A DNA stretch of 64,000 nt from an uncultured Synechococcus sp. (GTDB lineage Bacteria; Cyanobacteriota; Cyanobacteriia; Phormidesmidales; Phormidesmidaceae), in the NCBI GenBank assembly GCA_937911865.1, contig CALDSK010000236.1, forward strand, positions 1 through 64,000, written 5' to 3'. The stretch's first letter is position 1, and every line of letters begins with the position of its first letter. Shown here one piece after another: positions 52,885 through 62,568 of the stretch. The notes under the pieces were generated by a model. That model was given only the letters and a program-made list of their open reading frames with translations. It did no database searches and had not been told where the DNA came from. The position numbers and the translations under genes are program-made.

Positions 52885-54166
52885 CGATCATCTCCTTCAG
52901 CACCAGCAAATCGGTCACCACCGGATGCAGGTCGTACCAAATCTGACCATTGCGATACTCCAAAATATGCAGCCCGTGCAGCAAATCTAAAAACGCCTGC
53001 GCCTTCGGATCTTCCGGCTTAAAGCTGGCATACGTCGCCTGCAAAATTTCGTAGTCAGCCTTACCCAGCGGCGCTTCAAAATCTAGCCGCATATCCTGCA
53101 CCGCCCGATCAAACACCGCCTGATTAATCACAATCTCATCCGCATTCTGCGATCGCCTCACCTGCCGCAAACAAATTCGGCAGCACTTATTCGCCAGCCG
53201 AATCAGCTCTCGCAGTACGCCGCCACTCTTCAGCACAATCGTCTCAGCAATTTCCGGCTCCATCAGCTGCGGCCCAATACGTTTGTTTAGTACCTCGCAA
53301 AGCTTCTGCCGATTCTCTACGATCGGTTCCATCACTTCTGCTCGCGAGTTTACTTTTTTAAAAATCTTCGCTACCTGCATCTGTACGATTTGATCGTCAG
53401 TTTCACTGATCATGTTGGCTCGTAGTGGTCCATCTCGTAGCGACGCAATCGGTGTCGTGTAAATGATCCGAAACCCCGGCGAAAACAAAGCCTTAATGTG
53501 TCCGTACACTTCCTGTACCGTCGCTAAATCCAGCTTATCGAGGTCATCAATAATCACCAGCACCTGCTTGCTGGTCGCGCTTTCAACCGCGGCAGCAATC
53601 AAATTAATCTTCGCCACCAGCTCAGACACATTGCGCTCAAACTCACGCTTCAGCTCATTGCGAACAGACGCCTCCGCCTTCAGCTTGTTTTGAATAATAG
53701 AAAACAGATTAAAACCCGCTTCCCCCTTCACCTCTACGCCAGTAGCCACCGTTTGCGTTTTGGTCGCAAACTAATCGAGAAAAGACTGACGCAGCGCAGG
53801 CTTAATTTCGACGTCTTCCTGCTCTGCTTTCGCCATCAGGTTAACTGCGATCGCAAACAAAATGTTGATGTGATTCACATCCGACATCTCAATCGTATTC
53901 GCAATCGAAAACAGCACCACAAAATAGTCGCCTTCCTCACACCGCCGACCAAACTCCGACAGCAGCGTTGACTTTCCACAGCCCCGATGTCCTGCAAATA
54001 TCGTCTTGCGATCGCGGCTATCATCATCCTCAATCAGCTGCTCCAGCTCCGCCAGCACATCCTCACCGTAGGTCACCCGAAACTTCTCCAGCTCCTTTTG
54101 ACCCTGCAACGGCAGCAAATCCAAATTGACGTACGCTTCTTTAAATTCTTCTAACCGAGAAGCCAT
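52877..54166 (-). pseudogene. P-loop ATPase interrupted by an in-frame amber codon
   Basis: Translated from the ATG at 54166 the frame contains Walker A GHRGCGKSTLLSEFG (about residue 60), then stops at TAG (53773-53771, after RQSFLD). It continues in the same frame as FATKTQTVATGVEVKG into a 290-codon stretch with Walker B VLVIIDDLDKLD, a sensor-like IYTTPIASLRDG and a winged-helix-like end. Only this codon separates Walker A from Walker B, so neither half alone is a working ATPase. A GTG at 53749 could restart translation. Intact relatives are STAND/AAA-like ATPases. This could be a true pseudogene, a sequencing error or readthrough. It overlaps the TPR gene by eight bases. Confidence 0.85.
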
Positions 54167-54261
54167 CGCAGCTACAAAAGTAAGGACAAAACGGAACGCT
54201 CATGAGCAGCCTCACCATACCGCTAAAAGATATCTTCTTTGATCTTTACGGCCCAACATCT

Positions 54262-54576
54262 TTACGGTTTGGCATAGATCACTTTGGCATCAGCCATAAC
54301 CTGGTCGCGAAAATAACGACTCAAGGATTTGGGAGTATTGAGATCAACGCTGCGCCCTACTATTTCAGACAGCTGGTCTTGAACATCAATAAACTCAAAT
54401 CCTGGCGTACAGCCCGGCTCAAATTCCACCAAAATATCAACGTCACTGTCGGCACGAAAATCATCCCGCAGGATAGAACCAAACAAAGACAGCTTACGAA
54501 TGTGATGCTGCTGACAAAGTTGAGTGATAGCCTTACCGTTGATTTCGATAGGTATGGTGCGCTCGGTCATATCCAT
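54262..54576 (-). CDS. MNT-type nucleotidyltransferase (orphan MntA-like)
   Basis: 104 aa. The minimal nucleotidyltransferase motif is complete: FGSILRDDFRADSDVDILVE, with Gly-Ser and the Asp-x-Asp catalytic pair. The C terminus RYFRDQVMADAKVIYA matches MntA-type antitoxins of HEPN/MNT toxin-antitoxin pairs, which AMPylate and silence the HEPN RNase. No HEPN gene lies downstream, where it normally overlaps; only 95 bp separate it from the ATPase gene. So it is an orphan antitoxin, or part of another system. Confidence 0.88.
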   Translation of the reverse strand: MDMTERTIPIEINGKAITQLCQQHHIRKLSLFGSILRDDFRADSDVDILVEFEPGCTPGFEFIDVQDQLSEIVGRSVDLNTPKSLSRYFRDQVMADAKVIYAKP

Positions 54577-54624
54577 ATTGCTTCCATCTCCGGCTCTCTT
54601 ACTACTTTAGCGATGCAGCTCACT

Positions 54625-57600
54625 TTATATTGACGGCAAATTTGTCGATAAACCCGCTTCAATTTTGCCTTCGGCTTCATGTGCGATCGCCCGCAGCCCA
54701 TCCACCATCTCCTCACTCGCCCCTTCCCATAGCCCTCGCTGCTTAGCCTCTAGCAGCCGCTCCGCCATATCCCGCAGCGCCCAAGGATTCGACTTTTCTA
54801 CAAACGCGCGCACGGCTGGGTCAAACACATAGGCCTCGGCCACGCCGGTATACATATGGTCTTCCACGCAGTGGGTGGTCGCATCATAGGCAAACAAATA
54901 GTCCACCGTAGCCGCCATTTCAAACGCGCCCTTGTAGCCGTGACGCATCACCCCTTTTATCCATTTGGGGTTGACCACGCGAGAGCGGTACACTCGGGCA
55001 ATTTCTGAAGCGAGCGATCGCACCCTCGGCCTTTCTGGCACCGCATTATCCCCAAAGTAAGTCACCGGCGCTTCCCCTCGCTGTGCCTTCACCGCCGCCG
55101 TTAGCCCCCCTTGAAACTGATAGTAATCGTCAGAATCGAGCAAATCATGCTCACGATTATCCTGGTTTTGCAGCACAATCTGCATCTGCGCTAAGCGCTG
55201 ACCAAAGGCTTCCGGTGCACTGTGTCCCTCCGCCTGACCGCTCTGGCCACTGGTATAGGCATAGCTACTCCAGTTGATATAGGCCCGCGCCAAGTCCGCG
55301 TCACTCTCCCAGTTTTGCGCTTCGATTAGGCCCTGAAGCCCAGCGCCATAGGCACCAGGCTTAGAGCCAAAAATTCGGTAGTGCGATCGCTGCATACTTT
55401 GCTCGTCGCTCAGCCCTTGTTCTTGCCAGTGCGCAGCGTCTTTTTTCACCTGCGCCGCCAGCGGATTTTGCTCGGCGGGTTCATCTAATCCTGAGACCGC
55501 AACCACCGCCTGATCGAACAGCGAAATCAAATTGGGAAACGCATCGCGAAAAAAGCCTGAAACCCGCAGCGTTACATCCACCCGAGGACGCCCCAAAACA
55601 GACAGCGGCAAAATTTCAAAATCCACCACCCGCCGACTCGGCCCATCCCACACAGGCCGCACACCCAAAAGCGCCAGCGCCTGTGCGATATCATCACCGC
55701 CCGTGCGCATTGCCGACGTGCCCCACATCGACAGGCCCAGCGATCGCGGATACTCACCTTCTGCCTGCGTGTAGTTTTCAATCACAATTTCAGCCGCCTT
55801 GCGCCCCACGTCCCAGGCACTTTCTGTCGGAATCGCGCGAATATCCACCGAGTAAAAGTTGCGGCCTGTCGGCAATACTTCAGGGCGATTTCGGGTGGGC
55901 GCACCCGAGGGACCACTAGGAACGTAGCCCCCATTTAACCCGTGTAAAAGATAAGCAATTTCGTCAGTTGTCCGATACAGATTGGGCAGTAGCGTTTGAG
56001 CAATCCAGGAGAGCACATCGGTCAAATCCCTGTCCAACACGGTCGGCAGGCTGCCGTCACCCTCAATAATGTCAGCAACTAGATCCGCCGCATAGTGCTC
56101 AATCCGCTCTACAACATCGCCGATAGTTCGACAGCCTTCAGTCTGCGCGGCACGATCTTGCCAGAGCTTGGCTGGGTCGTCTGTAAGCGGGTCTAGGTCC
56201 AAGTCCCAGGCAGTTGCGATCACGCGACTTAGCCCCTCATGCTGACGGTTGGGGTGACGGGCGATCGCTACCACCAAATCCCGCAGCTGTTCGTTTTGAG
56301 GGCACTGCCCGTAAATATGCAGCCCATCGCGAATCTGCGCCTCTTTCAGCTCGCACAGGTAGCCGTCAATTTGGGGCAGCCACGTCTGCAAGTCTGGTAA
56401 ATCTTGCGTGAGCGCCAAAGATAGATCTTGCTGAAGCGAGCTATTTTTCAGCAATTCAACAATTTTGGGACCAATCACCTTTAAGCGAGTTGGGTCCAAA
56501 TTCTGAGCCTCATAGTATTCATCCACCAGACTCTCCAGCTGCTGTAAGGGACCATACAGCTCAGCCCGGGTCATTGGCGGCGTCAGGTGATCAAGAATCA
56601 CCGCCTGGGCTCGCCGTTTGGCCTGAGCGCCCTCCCCTGGGTCGTTCACAATAAACGGATAAAAGTGAGGCATCGCGCCAAAAGCCGCTTCTGGATAGCA
56701 CTCTGCCGATAGGGCAAGGCCTTTGCCAGGGAGCCATTCCAGGTTGCCATGCTTGCCAACGTGGATCATCGATTGGGTGTTGAAGTGCGATCGCAGCCAA
56801 TGATAAAAGCCCAGGTAGGCGTGGGTCGGCTCCAAATCTGGCGCGTGGTAGTTCAAGCTAGGGTCAATGTCATAGCCTCGGCTGGGCTGAATACCCACGA
56901 AAACATGGCCAAACTGAATGCCCGCAATCGGCAGCGAAGCCGCTTCGTTCGCAGTATCAGCAACCATAGGATGCCATCGCTGCCACTCAGTTGCCGCAGC
57001 GCCCCACCGACCTTGAACACCCCGCTGCACACTCAACGGCAAAGACTTAAAGAAAGACTGATAGCGCTCTAGAGACAGACTTTGTTTGACTGGCCGCAGT
57101 CCGTGCCCTTCCGGATCGTTCGTAACCCCAGCCGCTAGTTGAGCCATCAGCGCATCGCCTGTCTCAGGTAGCAGCCCAACGGTATAGCCTGCCTGCTTCA
57201 AAGCTCGCAGAATGTTGAGGCAGCTAGCAGGGGTATCGAGGCCGACGCCATTCGCCATTCGCCCATCTCGATTAGGATAGTTAGCCAGAATAAGGGCTAT
57301 TCTGCGATCGCCCACAGGCGTCCGCCGCAGCCGAATCCAACGAACCGCCAAATCAGCTACAAAATCAATCCGATCTGCCTCAGGCTCATAGACCACCACA
57401 TCGGCCTGCAAACCTCGACTAGCACCCTCACCTGTTTGAGCTGCTTTAAAGGAAACAGCTCGCGTAACAATCCGTCCGTCCACCTCAGGCAATGCCACAT
57501 TCATGGCAATATCTCTAGGCGTGAGCCCCTGCGGGTGAGCCTGCCACTGAGCGCGTAGGCTGCCGCTACAAATCACCTGCAGCACAGGCACGCCGATAGT

Positions 57601-58782
57601 TTGCCAGAGGTTAGTTTGCCAAAGGGTTTGCGCTGCGCCCTTTACACTTGACGGCGACGGATTGAGACGAGTGATGGCAAAGCTGGTGGTGTTGATGAGC
57701 AGCTCAATCGGCTGTTCAGTGTCTCCATCAGCAGGTTGGCAGTAGCGAATCAGCGCCTGCTGAACGTCTATGTCCTTTAAAGAAGAAACGTAGATAGGCA
57801 CAGGTATCAGATGACGGTCGGCTAATGCGTGAGCGATCGCATCAATAACCTTTGTGTTACCAGCTAGATAATGTGCTCGGTAAAAGAGAACGCCAATACG
57901 TGCACCCGCTTCTAATTGGACAGGAATGCTACGGCAGCGCTTGTCTGAAGCGTTTTCTGTAGTCTCATCTTGTGTATTTATGTGTGGAACAACAACAGAA
58001 TGTGACTTAGAATCAACAGTCTTCTCAGCTTCAGCTGAAGTGCATTGAGAAGAATCAGCAATAAAGTTTACGTTTTGTTCAGATGGCTGTAAATTCCTCT
58101 CTTCGAGAGAGTTATTTGTAGTAACAATAACTGTATTTTCACCAGGTTCTCTATAGTCTGTATCTAATACATCAAAGGGTTTTGATAAGCTTAAAAAAGC
58201 CTGCTTAGACTCGTCTTTATGCTCGTTTATAGGATAGGCATAAACGCCTTGCTTAGGGATTACTTGAGGCAATAAAACAGAATATTTCGTATTGAGAAGG
58301 GTGTTACTAGCGAAAATCAAACCGTTACAAACATTATCTACACCACCTTCTGTAAAATATCGCCAGAGCTGATTGACCTGACTAAACGGCACCGTAGAAT
58401 GGCCCATCAAATCAAGATCAGGGCTATCGTCACCAGGCATCACAACCAGCGCAGCGTTTGTTTGAGCAACGGTAGCCTTTACGACCTCTAAGCCATAAGA
58501 CCAGTAGGCTCGCCCACCCAGCAGTCTTAAAATAATTAGCCGTGCTTGACTTAGAACGGTTTCTGCATACGTATCAATCGTAAGCTGCTGCTGTAGCTGT
58601 AACAGATTGATACTGCGTATGTCGCCAAACCCCTCAGGAAGTCGATACAGCGCCTGACTTAACGCGGAAATATCTGTATCAGCAGCCGTTAATAAAACGA
58701 TTGGAGCAGGTGTTTGATCGATAAAAACAACGCCTTCGCTGCGGCTGTCCCAACCACCTGGTGTTGCGGCTAAACGATGCAT
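54625..58782 (-). CDS. cobN: Cobaltochelatase subunit CobN
   Basis: 1385 aa. It begins MHRLAATPGGWDSRSEGVVF, as in cyanobacterial CobN. Conserved blocks are YPNRDGRMANGVGLDTPASC, MIHVGKHGNLEWLPGKG, VNDPGEGAQAKRRAQAVILDHLTPP (given as a location) and the C-terminal WGTSAMRTGGDDIAQALALLG. It belongs to the CobN/ChlH family; here it would insert cobalt into hydrogenobyrinate diamide for B12, with ChlI/D-like partners. About residues 190-295 are an AT-rich, polar stretch that most CobN proteins lack, making this one longer than the usual 1250. ChlH is a paralogue, but the N terminus favours CobN. Confidence 0.92.
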   Translation of the reverse strand: MHRLAATPGGWDSRSEGVVFIDQTPAPIVLLTAADTDISALSQALYRLPEGFGDIRSINLLQLQQQLTIDTYAETVLSQARLIILRLLGGRAYWSYGLEVVKATVAQTNAALVVMPGDDSPDLDLMGHSTVPFSQVNQLWRYFTEGGVDNVCNGLIFASNTLLNTKYSVLLPQVIPKQGVYAYPINEHKDESKQAFLSLSKPFDVLDTDYREPGENTVIVTTNNSLEERNLQPSEQNVNFIADSSQCTSAEAEKTVDSKSHSVVVPHINTQDETTENASDKRCRSIPVQLEAGARIGVLFYRAHYLAGNTKVIDAIAHALADRHLIPVPIYVSSLKDIDVQQALIRYCQPADGDTEQPIELLINTTSFAITRLNPSPSSVKGAAQTLWQTNLWQTIGVPVLQVICSGSLRAQWQAHPQGLTPRDIAMNVALPEVDGRIVTRAVSFKAAQTGEGASRGLQADVVVYEPEADRIDFVADLAVRWIRLRRTPVGDRRIALILANYPNRDGRMANGVGLDTPASCLNILRALKQAGYTVGLLPETGDALMAQLAAGVTNDPEGHGLRPVKQSLSLERYQSFFKSLPLSVQRGVQGRWGAAATEWQRWHPMVADTANEAASLPIAGIQFGHVFVGIQPSRGYDIDPSLNYHAPDLEPTHAYLGFYHWLRSHFNTQSMIHVGKHGNLEWLPGKGLALSAECYPEAAFGAMPHFYPFIVNDPGEGAQAKRRAQAVILDHLTPPMTRAELYGPLQQLESLVDEYYEAQNLDPTRLKVIGPKIVELLKNSSLQQDLSLALTQDLPDLQTWLPQIDGYLCELKEAQIRDGLHIYGQCPQNEQLRDLVVAIARHPNRQHEGLSRVIATAWDLDLDPLTDDPAKLWQDRAAQTEGCRTIGDVVERIEHYAADLVADIIEGDGSLPTVLDRDLTDVLSWIAQTLLPNLYRTTDEIAYLLHGLNGGYVPSGPSGAPTRNRPEVLPTGRNFYSVDIRAIPTESAWDVGRKAAEIVIENYTQAEGEYPRSLGLSMWGTSAMRTGGDDIAQALALLGVRPVWDGPSRRVVDFEILPLSVLGRPRVDVTLRVSGFFRDAFPNLISLFDQAVVAVSGLDEPAEQNPLAAQVKKDAAHWQEQGLSDEQSMQRSHYRIFGSKPGAYGAGLQGLIEAQNWESDADLARAYINWSSYAYTSGQSGQAEGHSAPEAFGQRLAQMQIVLQNQDNREHDLLDSDDYYQFQGGLTAAVKAQRGEAPVTYFGDNAVPERPRVRSLASEIARVYRSRVVNPKWIKGVMRHGYKGAFEMAATVDYLFAYDATTHCVEDHMYTGVAEAYVFDPAVRAFVEKSNPWALRDMAERLLEAKQRGLWEGASEEMVDGLRAIAHEAEGKIEAGLSTNLPSI

Positions 58783-59302
58783 AGAGAAAGTTGGAAATAT
58801 AAAAGAACTATTGGGATAACGACGAATAAAGAGAAACGAACGCTAGGATTTGAAAAGTTAATTAGGGTCTTACTACCAGCGACCTAATTAAGCATTATTT
58901 CTCATTTACATTCATCGTAATCACTCTTTTAGGCTAATCGTTTTTTAGGAAATAAAGTATCTCAGCAAACACATCTCATCAAACAACTTATTCAGATCTA
59001 TCAGGCCTTTTCTTTCCTCAAAGCAGAAGACACCGCTACGAATCGATATCAGCCTGCCGCAGCATTAGCTAGCTTATTCCGACTGTCATGAGTAGCGACT
59101 GCTTGTTCTGACTCAAAGCATAGGCTTACTAGCTCGACACGCACTTTTACGGGAGCCTACAAGACTTGGCTGCATGTCACCACGTGATCAAGGCAGGCGT
59201 TTTCGTAATTATTTCGTAATTAGTAGCTAGCTCCACCAGCTTTGCCTTATTTCAACCTTGCTATTCAACCTTTGCGGTTGTTCTGTTTTTCTGTCGCGAT
59301 TA
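58783..59302. other. Divergent promoter region of cobN and the GAF kinase
   Basis: 520 bp. It contains a stem-loop 75 bp upstream of cobN (listed separately). No cobalamin riboswitch is recognisable: I looked for the GCCACTG box and found none. The rest is AT-rich and featureless. Confidence 0.7.
58858..58891. promoter_or_regulatory. Stem-loop in the cobN leader
   Basis: TTAATTAGG(G)TC pairs with GACCTAATTAA (58858-58869, 58881-58891), 11 bp with one bulged G and an 11-nt loop. It lies within 110 bp upstream of the cobN start and could be leader structure or an operator. It is not a known riboswitch. Confidence 0.5.
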
Positions 59303-62026
59303 ATGATGTCAACCTCTCAGAGATTTATTGCTACTCAAAAAGTGTCCCTTGTAGGCTATCAACGTCTCAGGGATACTTTGCTGCAGCAAGAACATCTATT
59401 TGAATCGGTCGAGACAGCCGCCCAGTTACGAGCTGAGAAATCCTCTGAGCACACAGATGATTACATAGGTGAGCACACAGGAGCGGTTGACTTTGTTTTG
59501 ATGCGATCGCCCAAGCTGACTGTTCTGCTCATCGCGAGGCCGCTTCTAACAAATTCGCCTGGCAATCAAGCAGCCAATCATCAGGCAACCAATCATCAGG
59601 CAACCAATCATCAGCCTACACACTCAAGAAAAACGCACTTAAAAACAGAACCAAGGAACAGCCGAGCAAACCATCAGACCATTGCTCAACCAGAGGGCAT
59701 AGCAGGCAGTCGTCAGGCAACGACCTCACTTCAAGAGCCTGAGCTGCTTCAAGATGTTTTTGCTCAAGCTTTGCTCTCAGAATCGCAAGCTGACCCAGAA
59801 ATACCTGTTGCCTACGAGGTGCAGCTAAGTTTCGACGAGCAAATCGTACGGGATTTTATCTACCAGCTAAAAGAGACGCTTGAAGAAGAACAAGAACTAA
59901 CCAGCGAATCAAAGCGTATGTGGCAAGCCAATCAGCATCATGCTGTCACACCAGCGTATCCATATCCGCATAATCGGACACCGTCTTCCATGAAGCAGCC
60001 AACTGATAGGCATCAAGATTCGCATCAAGACTTGAGGCGCAAAGCAGACGGATTGAAAGCCAACGCCACAAAGGCAGAGGCATTAAAGCAAAAAAAACAC
60101 GAAGATTTTGTTCTGGCTTGGACAAAGCAGTTAGCGACTTCAGCAGAAGGCGGCGCTCAAGCAAATCTAGCTAATCAGGTACAGCAAAGCCTGCTGCTAA
60201 ACCAGGTGATCACGCGCATTCGGCACAGCTTGGACTTACCAGCCATCTTAGAAACTACCGTGGCGCAGGTTCGAGAGTTTCTGTCCGCAGATCGGCTTGT
60301 GGTGTATCAGTTTGAGCAGCTCGAATCGGTCGATCTTTCGTCACCGTCGTCGACTAAACCCTTTGGATCTAGGCAGCAAAGTGCTTCAGAAAATACTCAA
60401 AACAACGCGGCACATGCCCCGACAACAGACCTCAACCAGCATGGCAATGTAGTCGTTGGACGGTGTACTCACAATGGACATATCACTTACGAATCGCGCA
60501 TTTCAGAAGAACTACCTTCTGTGCTGAACTTGTCAGAGGCGGAGTGCTTTATGCCGTCACTTTCGATTCGCGATCGCTACATCATGGGTCAGCCAGTAGC
60601 GATTGACAACGTCGATCAAAAATATGCACAGACTCAGTGCCTGCTAAATTTTTTACATCAGTCACAGGTCAAGTCCAAAATTATTGCACCGCTGATTGTA
60701 CAAGATGAGCTTTGGGGACTGCTAATTGCGCATCAGTGTGACGACTATCGTCACTGGAAAGAGACAGAGGTGCTGTTCTTGCAGCATATTGCCGAGCATT
60801 TGGCTGTTGCGATTACTCAAGCAGGGCTATATCAGCAGCTACAGCAGCAAACGGTGAACTTAGAGAGCTGCGTGGTAGAACGGACACAAAACCTGCACGA
60901 CGCGCTGCTAGCGGCCGAATCTGCCAACTTAACCAAGGGCGAGTTTCTCTCCACGATGAGCCATGAGCTACGCACGCCCCTCACTTACATCATTGGCATG
61001 TCAGCGACACTATTGCGATGGTCTTTTGGTGAGCTGAGTGAGCGACAGAGAAGCTATCTCAATACGATTAATCACAGCGGCGAACAGCTGCTAGAAATCA
61101 TTAACGATATTCTGGATTTTGCCAAAATATCGTCAGGGCGATCTTTTTTAGAGATCAGCGAGTGTTCGCTGCGATCGCTCATTAATGAAACCGTTGAGCA
61201 TTTTCAGGCGATCGCAAACAAGCAAGAGGTACGATTATCGGTCTCTTTTGACCTTACGCCAGAACAAGACAGCTTCAGAGCAGATACCAGACGGCTACAG
61301 CAAATCATCTCTAATCTTGTTCACAACGCGATCAAATTTACGCCAGCAGGTGGACGGGTTACTTTGCGCGTCAGGCGTGACGGCGACGTTGGCATTTTTC
61401 AGATAGAAGATACAGGCATTGGCATTCCTGAATCGCAGCAAGATCTCTTGTTTGAAAAGTTTAAGCAGCTAGAATCGCCCTTTCAGCGGCAGTATTCTGG
61501 CACTGGCTTGGGCCTAGCCATGACTAAGCGTCTCGTTGAGCTGCACGGCGGGACGATTCAGGTTAAGTCTGAAGTAGGGCATGGCTCCGTATTTTCAGTA
61601 CGCCTGCCGATACAGTCATTGAAGCGATCGCACCATCGATACGAAGTGCCCCCTACCCTCTCAGCTAACCGCAAGCGGGTGCTACTGCTCGAAAAAAAAG
61701 AAAACAGCGCAGCCATCATTTGCGACCTACTCACCGCAGATGGCTATGAGGTCATCTGGCAAGTCGAGGTTGACCAAATCATCTCACAGCTAGAATCACT
61801 GCAGCCCGCTGTTCTAATCGCCGATCTATCACTACTCGGTGACGAGATCAGAGGGCTAAGAGAAATGCAGCTCATGCTTACAGCCATTGACGCAAAAGTT
61901 TTAGCCTTAGTCGCCGAGCCAATCACAGAGTCTTTACATGTTGCCCATCACGATACGCTCAGCAAACCGATTGATCCAAAAAAGCTGATCAAAAAGATCC
62001 GCCGTCTCACATTGAGCGACCTATAG
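59303..62026 (+). CDS. GAF sensor histidine kinase with degenerate receiver
   Basis: About 907 aa from the ATG at 59303 (MMSTSQRF); an in-frame TTG at 59258 is less likely. The N-terminal part (about residues 1-280) has no assigned domain and contains low-complexity NHQAT repeats. A phytochrome-type GAF domain (about 305-520, DRLVVYQFEQ, GLLIAHQC) is interrupted by a Ser/Asn-rich insert and lacks the usual bilin-binding Cys-His. HisKA (MSHELRTPL) and HATPase_c (NLVHNAIKF, FKQLESPFQRQYSGTGLGLA) follow. The end is receiver-like, with Asp in LIADLSL and Lys in LSKPID, but only one acidic residue (LLLEKKE) where a pair is usual. Soluble, cytoplasmic. Confidence 0.9.
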   Translation: MMSTSQRFIATQKVSLVGYQRLRDTLLQQEHLFESVETAAQLRAEKSSEHTDDYIGEHTGAVDFVLMRSPKLTVLLIARPLLTNSPGNQAANHQATNHQATNHQPTHSRKTHLKTEPRNSRANHQTIAQPEGIAGSRQATTSLQEPELLQDVFAQALLSESQADPEIPVAYEVQLSFDEQIVRDFIYQLKETLEEEQELTSESKRMWQANQHHAVTPAYPYPHNRTPSSMKQPTDRHQDSHQDLRRKADGLKANATKAEALKQKKHEDFVLAWTKQLATSAEGGAQANLANQVQQSLLLNQVITRIRHSLDLPAILETTVAQVREFLSADRLVVYQFEQLESVDLSSPSSTKPFGSRQQSASENTQNNAAHAPTTDLNQHGNVVVGRCTHNGHITYESRISEELPSVLNLSEAECFMPSLSIRDRYIMGQPVAIDNVDQKYAQTQCLLNFLHQSQVKSKIIAPLIVQDELWGLLIAHQCDDYRHWKETEVLFLQHIAEHLAVAITQAGLYQQLQQQTVNLESCVVERTQNLHDALLAAESANLTKGEFLSTMSHELRTPLTYIIGMSATLLRWSFGELSERQRSYLNTINHSGEQLLEIINDILDFAKISSGRSFLEISECSLRSLINETVEHFQAIANKQEVRLSVSFDLTPEQDSFRADTRRLQQIISNLVHNAIKFTPAGGRVTLRVRRDGDVGIFQIEDTGIGIPESQQDLLFEKFKQLESPFQRQYSGTGLGLAMTKRLVELHGGTIQVKSEVGHGSVFSVRLPIQSLKRSHHRYEVPPTLSANRKRVLLLEKKENSAAIICDLLTADGYEVIWQVEVDQIISQLESLQPAVLIADLSLLGDEIRGLREMQLMLTAIDAKVLALVAEPITESLHVAHHDTLSKPIDPKKLIKKIRRLTLSDL
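59576..59605 (+). repeat. 15-bp tandem repeat inside the kinase gene
   Basis: Two perfect copies of AATCATCAGGCAACC (59576-59590, 59591-59605), with degraded copies on either side. They encode NHQAT repeats in a disordered linker. Confidence 0.93.
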
Positions 62027-62568
62027 GAGGAGCGCCCTTTAAGAGAGACCTTTAGTTCAAAAATATTGGTTCAAGAGTACTAGTTCAACAGCCTCTAATT
62101 TCTATGAACTTAATGCTAAGGACTGAACGCTATTTGAATTTCAGAAAATTTACTCATCAGTAATATTACTGCCGCGCTGTGTTCGAAGTAACACATTGCT
62201 TTTTGAACCGTAAGTATTAACTCATCAATGTAAATTACTTTAATCAGGAATGCTTATTAGATAGCGGCTGCTTCCGACTTCTACCAGTGTTTCAGGGTAC
62301 ATTACCTCAAACGCCCTGCTTGTGTTGAGTAAATTCTGTAGTTTGTCATTGACAATATGCAATCTTCAAAGTTAGTTCAAACTTAGTTTTTATTCGGTAG
62401 AAACACGCATCACAGTTTTTAATTTATCCAAACACTGTGAGCCGCCCCGTGAGCCGCACTGTAAGCCAATTTATCTGGTGCCGAACAAGGATTCCAGCCA
62501 GTACTTTCACTTACCAGGCGAGCATCATTTAAAGTTCAGTTCCCCACATCACAAACTTTATTTTCTAT
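62027..62568. other. Spacer before the M23 peptidase gene
   Basis: 542 bp. It is AT-rich with TAGTTCAA-type words at 62050-62090 and a GTGAGCCGC repeat near 62439-62460. No credible gene, hairpin terminator or RNA signature is visible. Confidence 0.65.

Noticed and set aside
54202..54633. Plus-strand 143-codon frame over the nucleotidyltransferase gene
   Set aside because: It is antisense to the MNT gene, whose catalytic motif is intact.
58783..59257. Cobalamin riboswitch upstream of cobN
   Set aside because: No B12-box element is visible; only a simple stem-loop is present.
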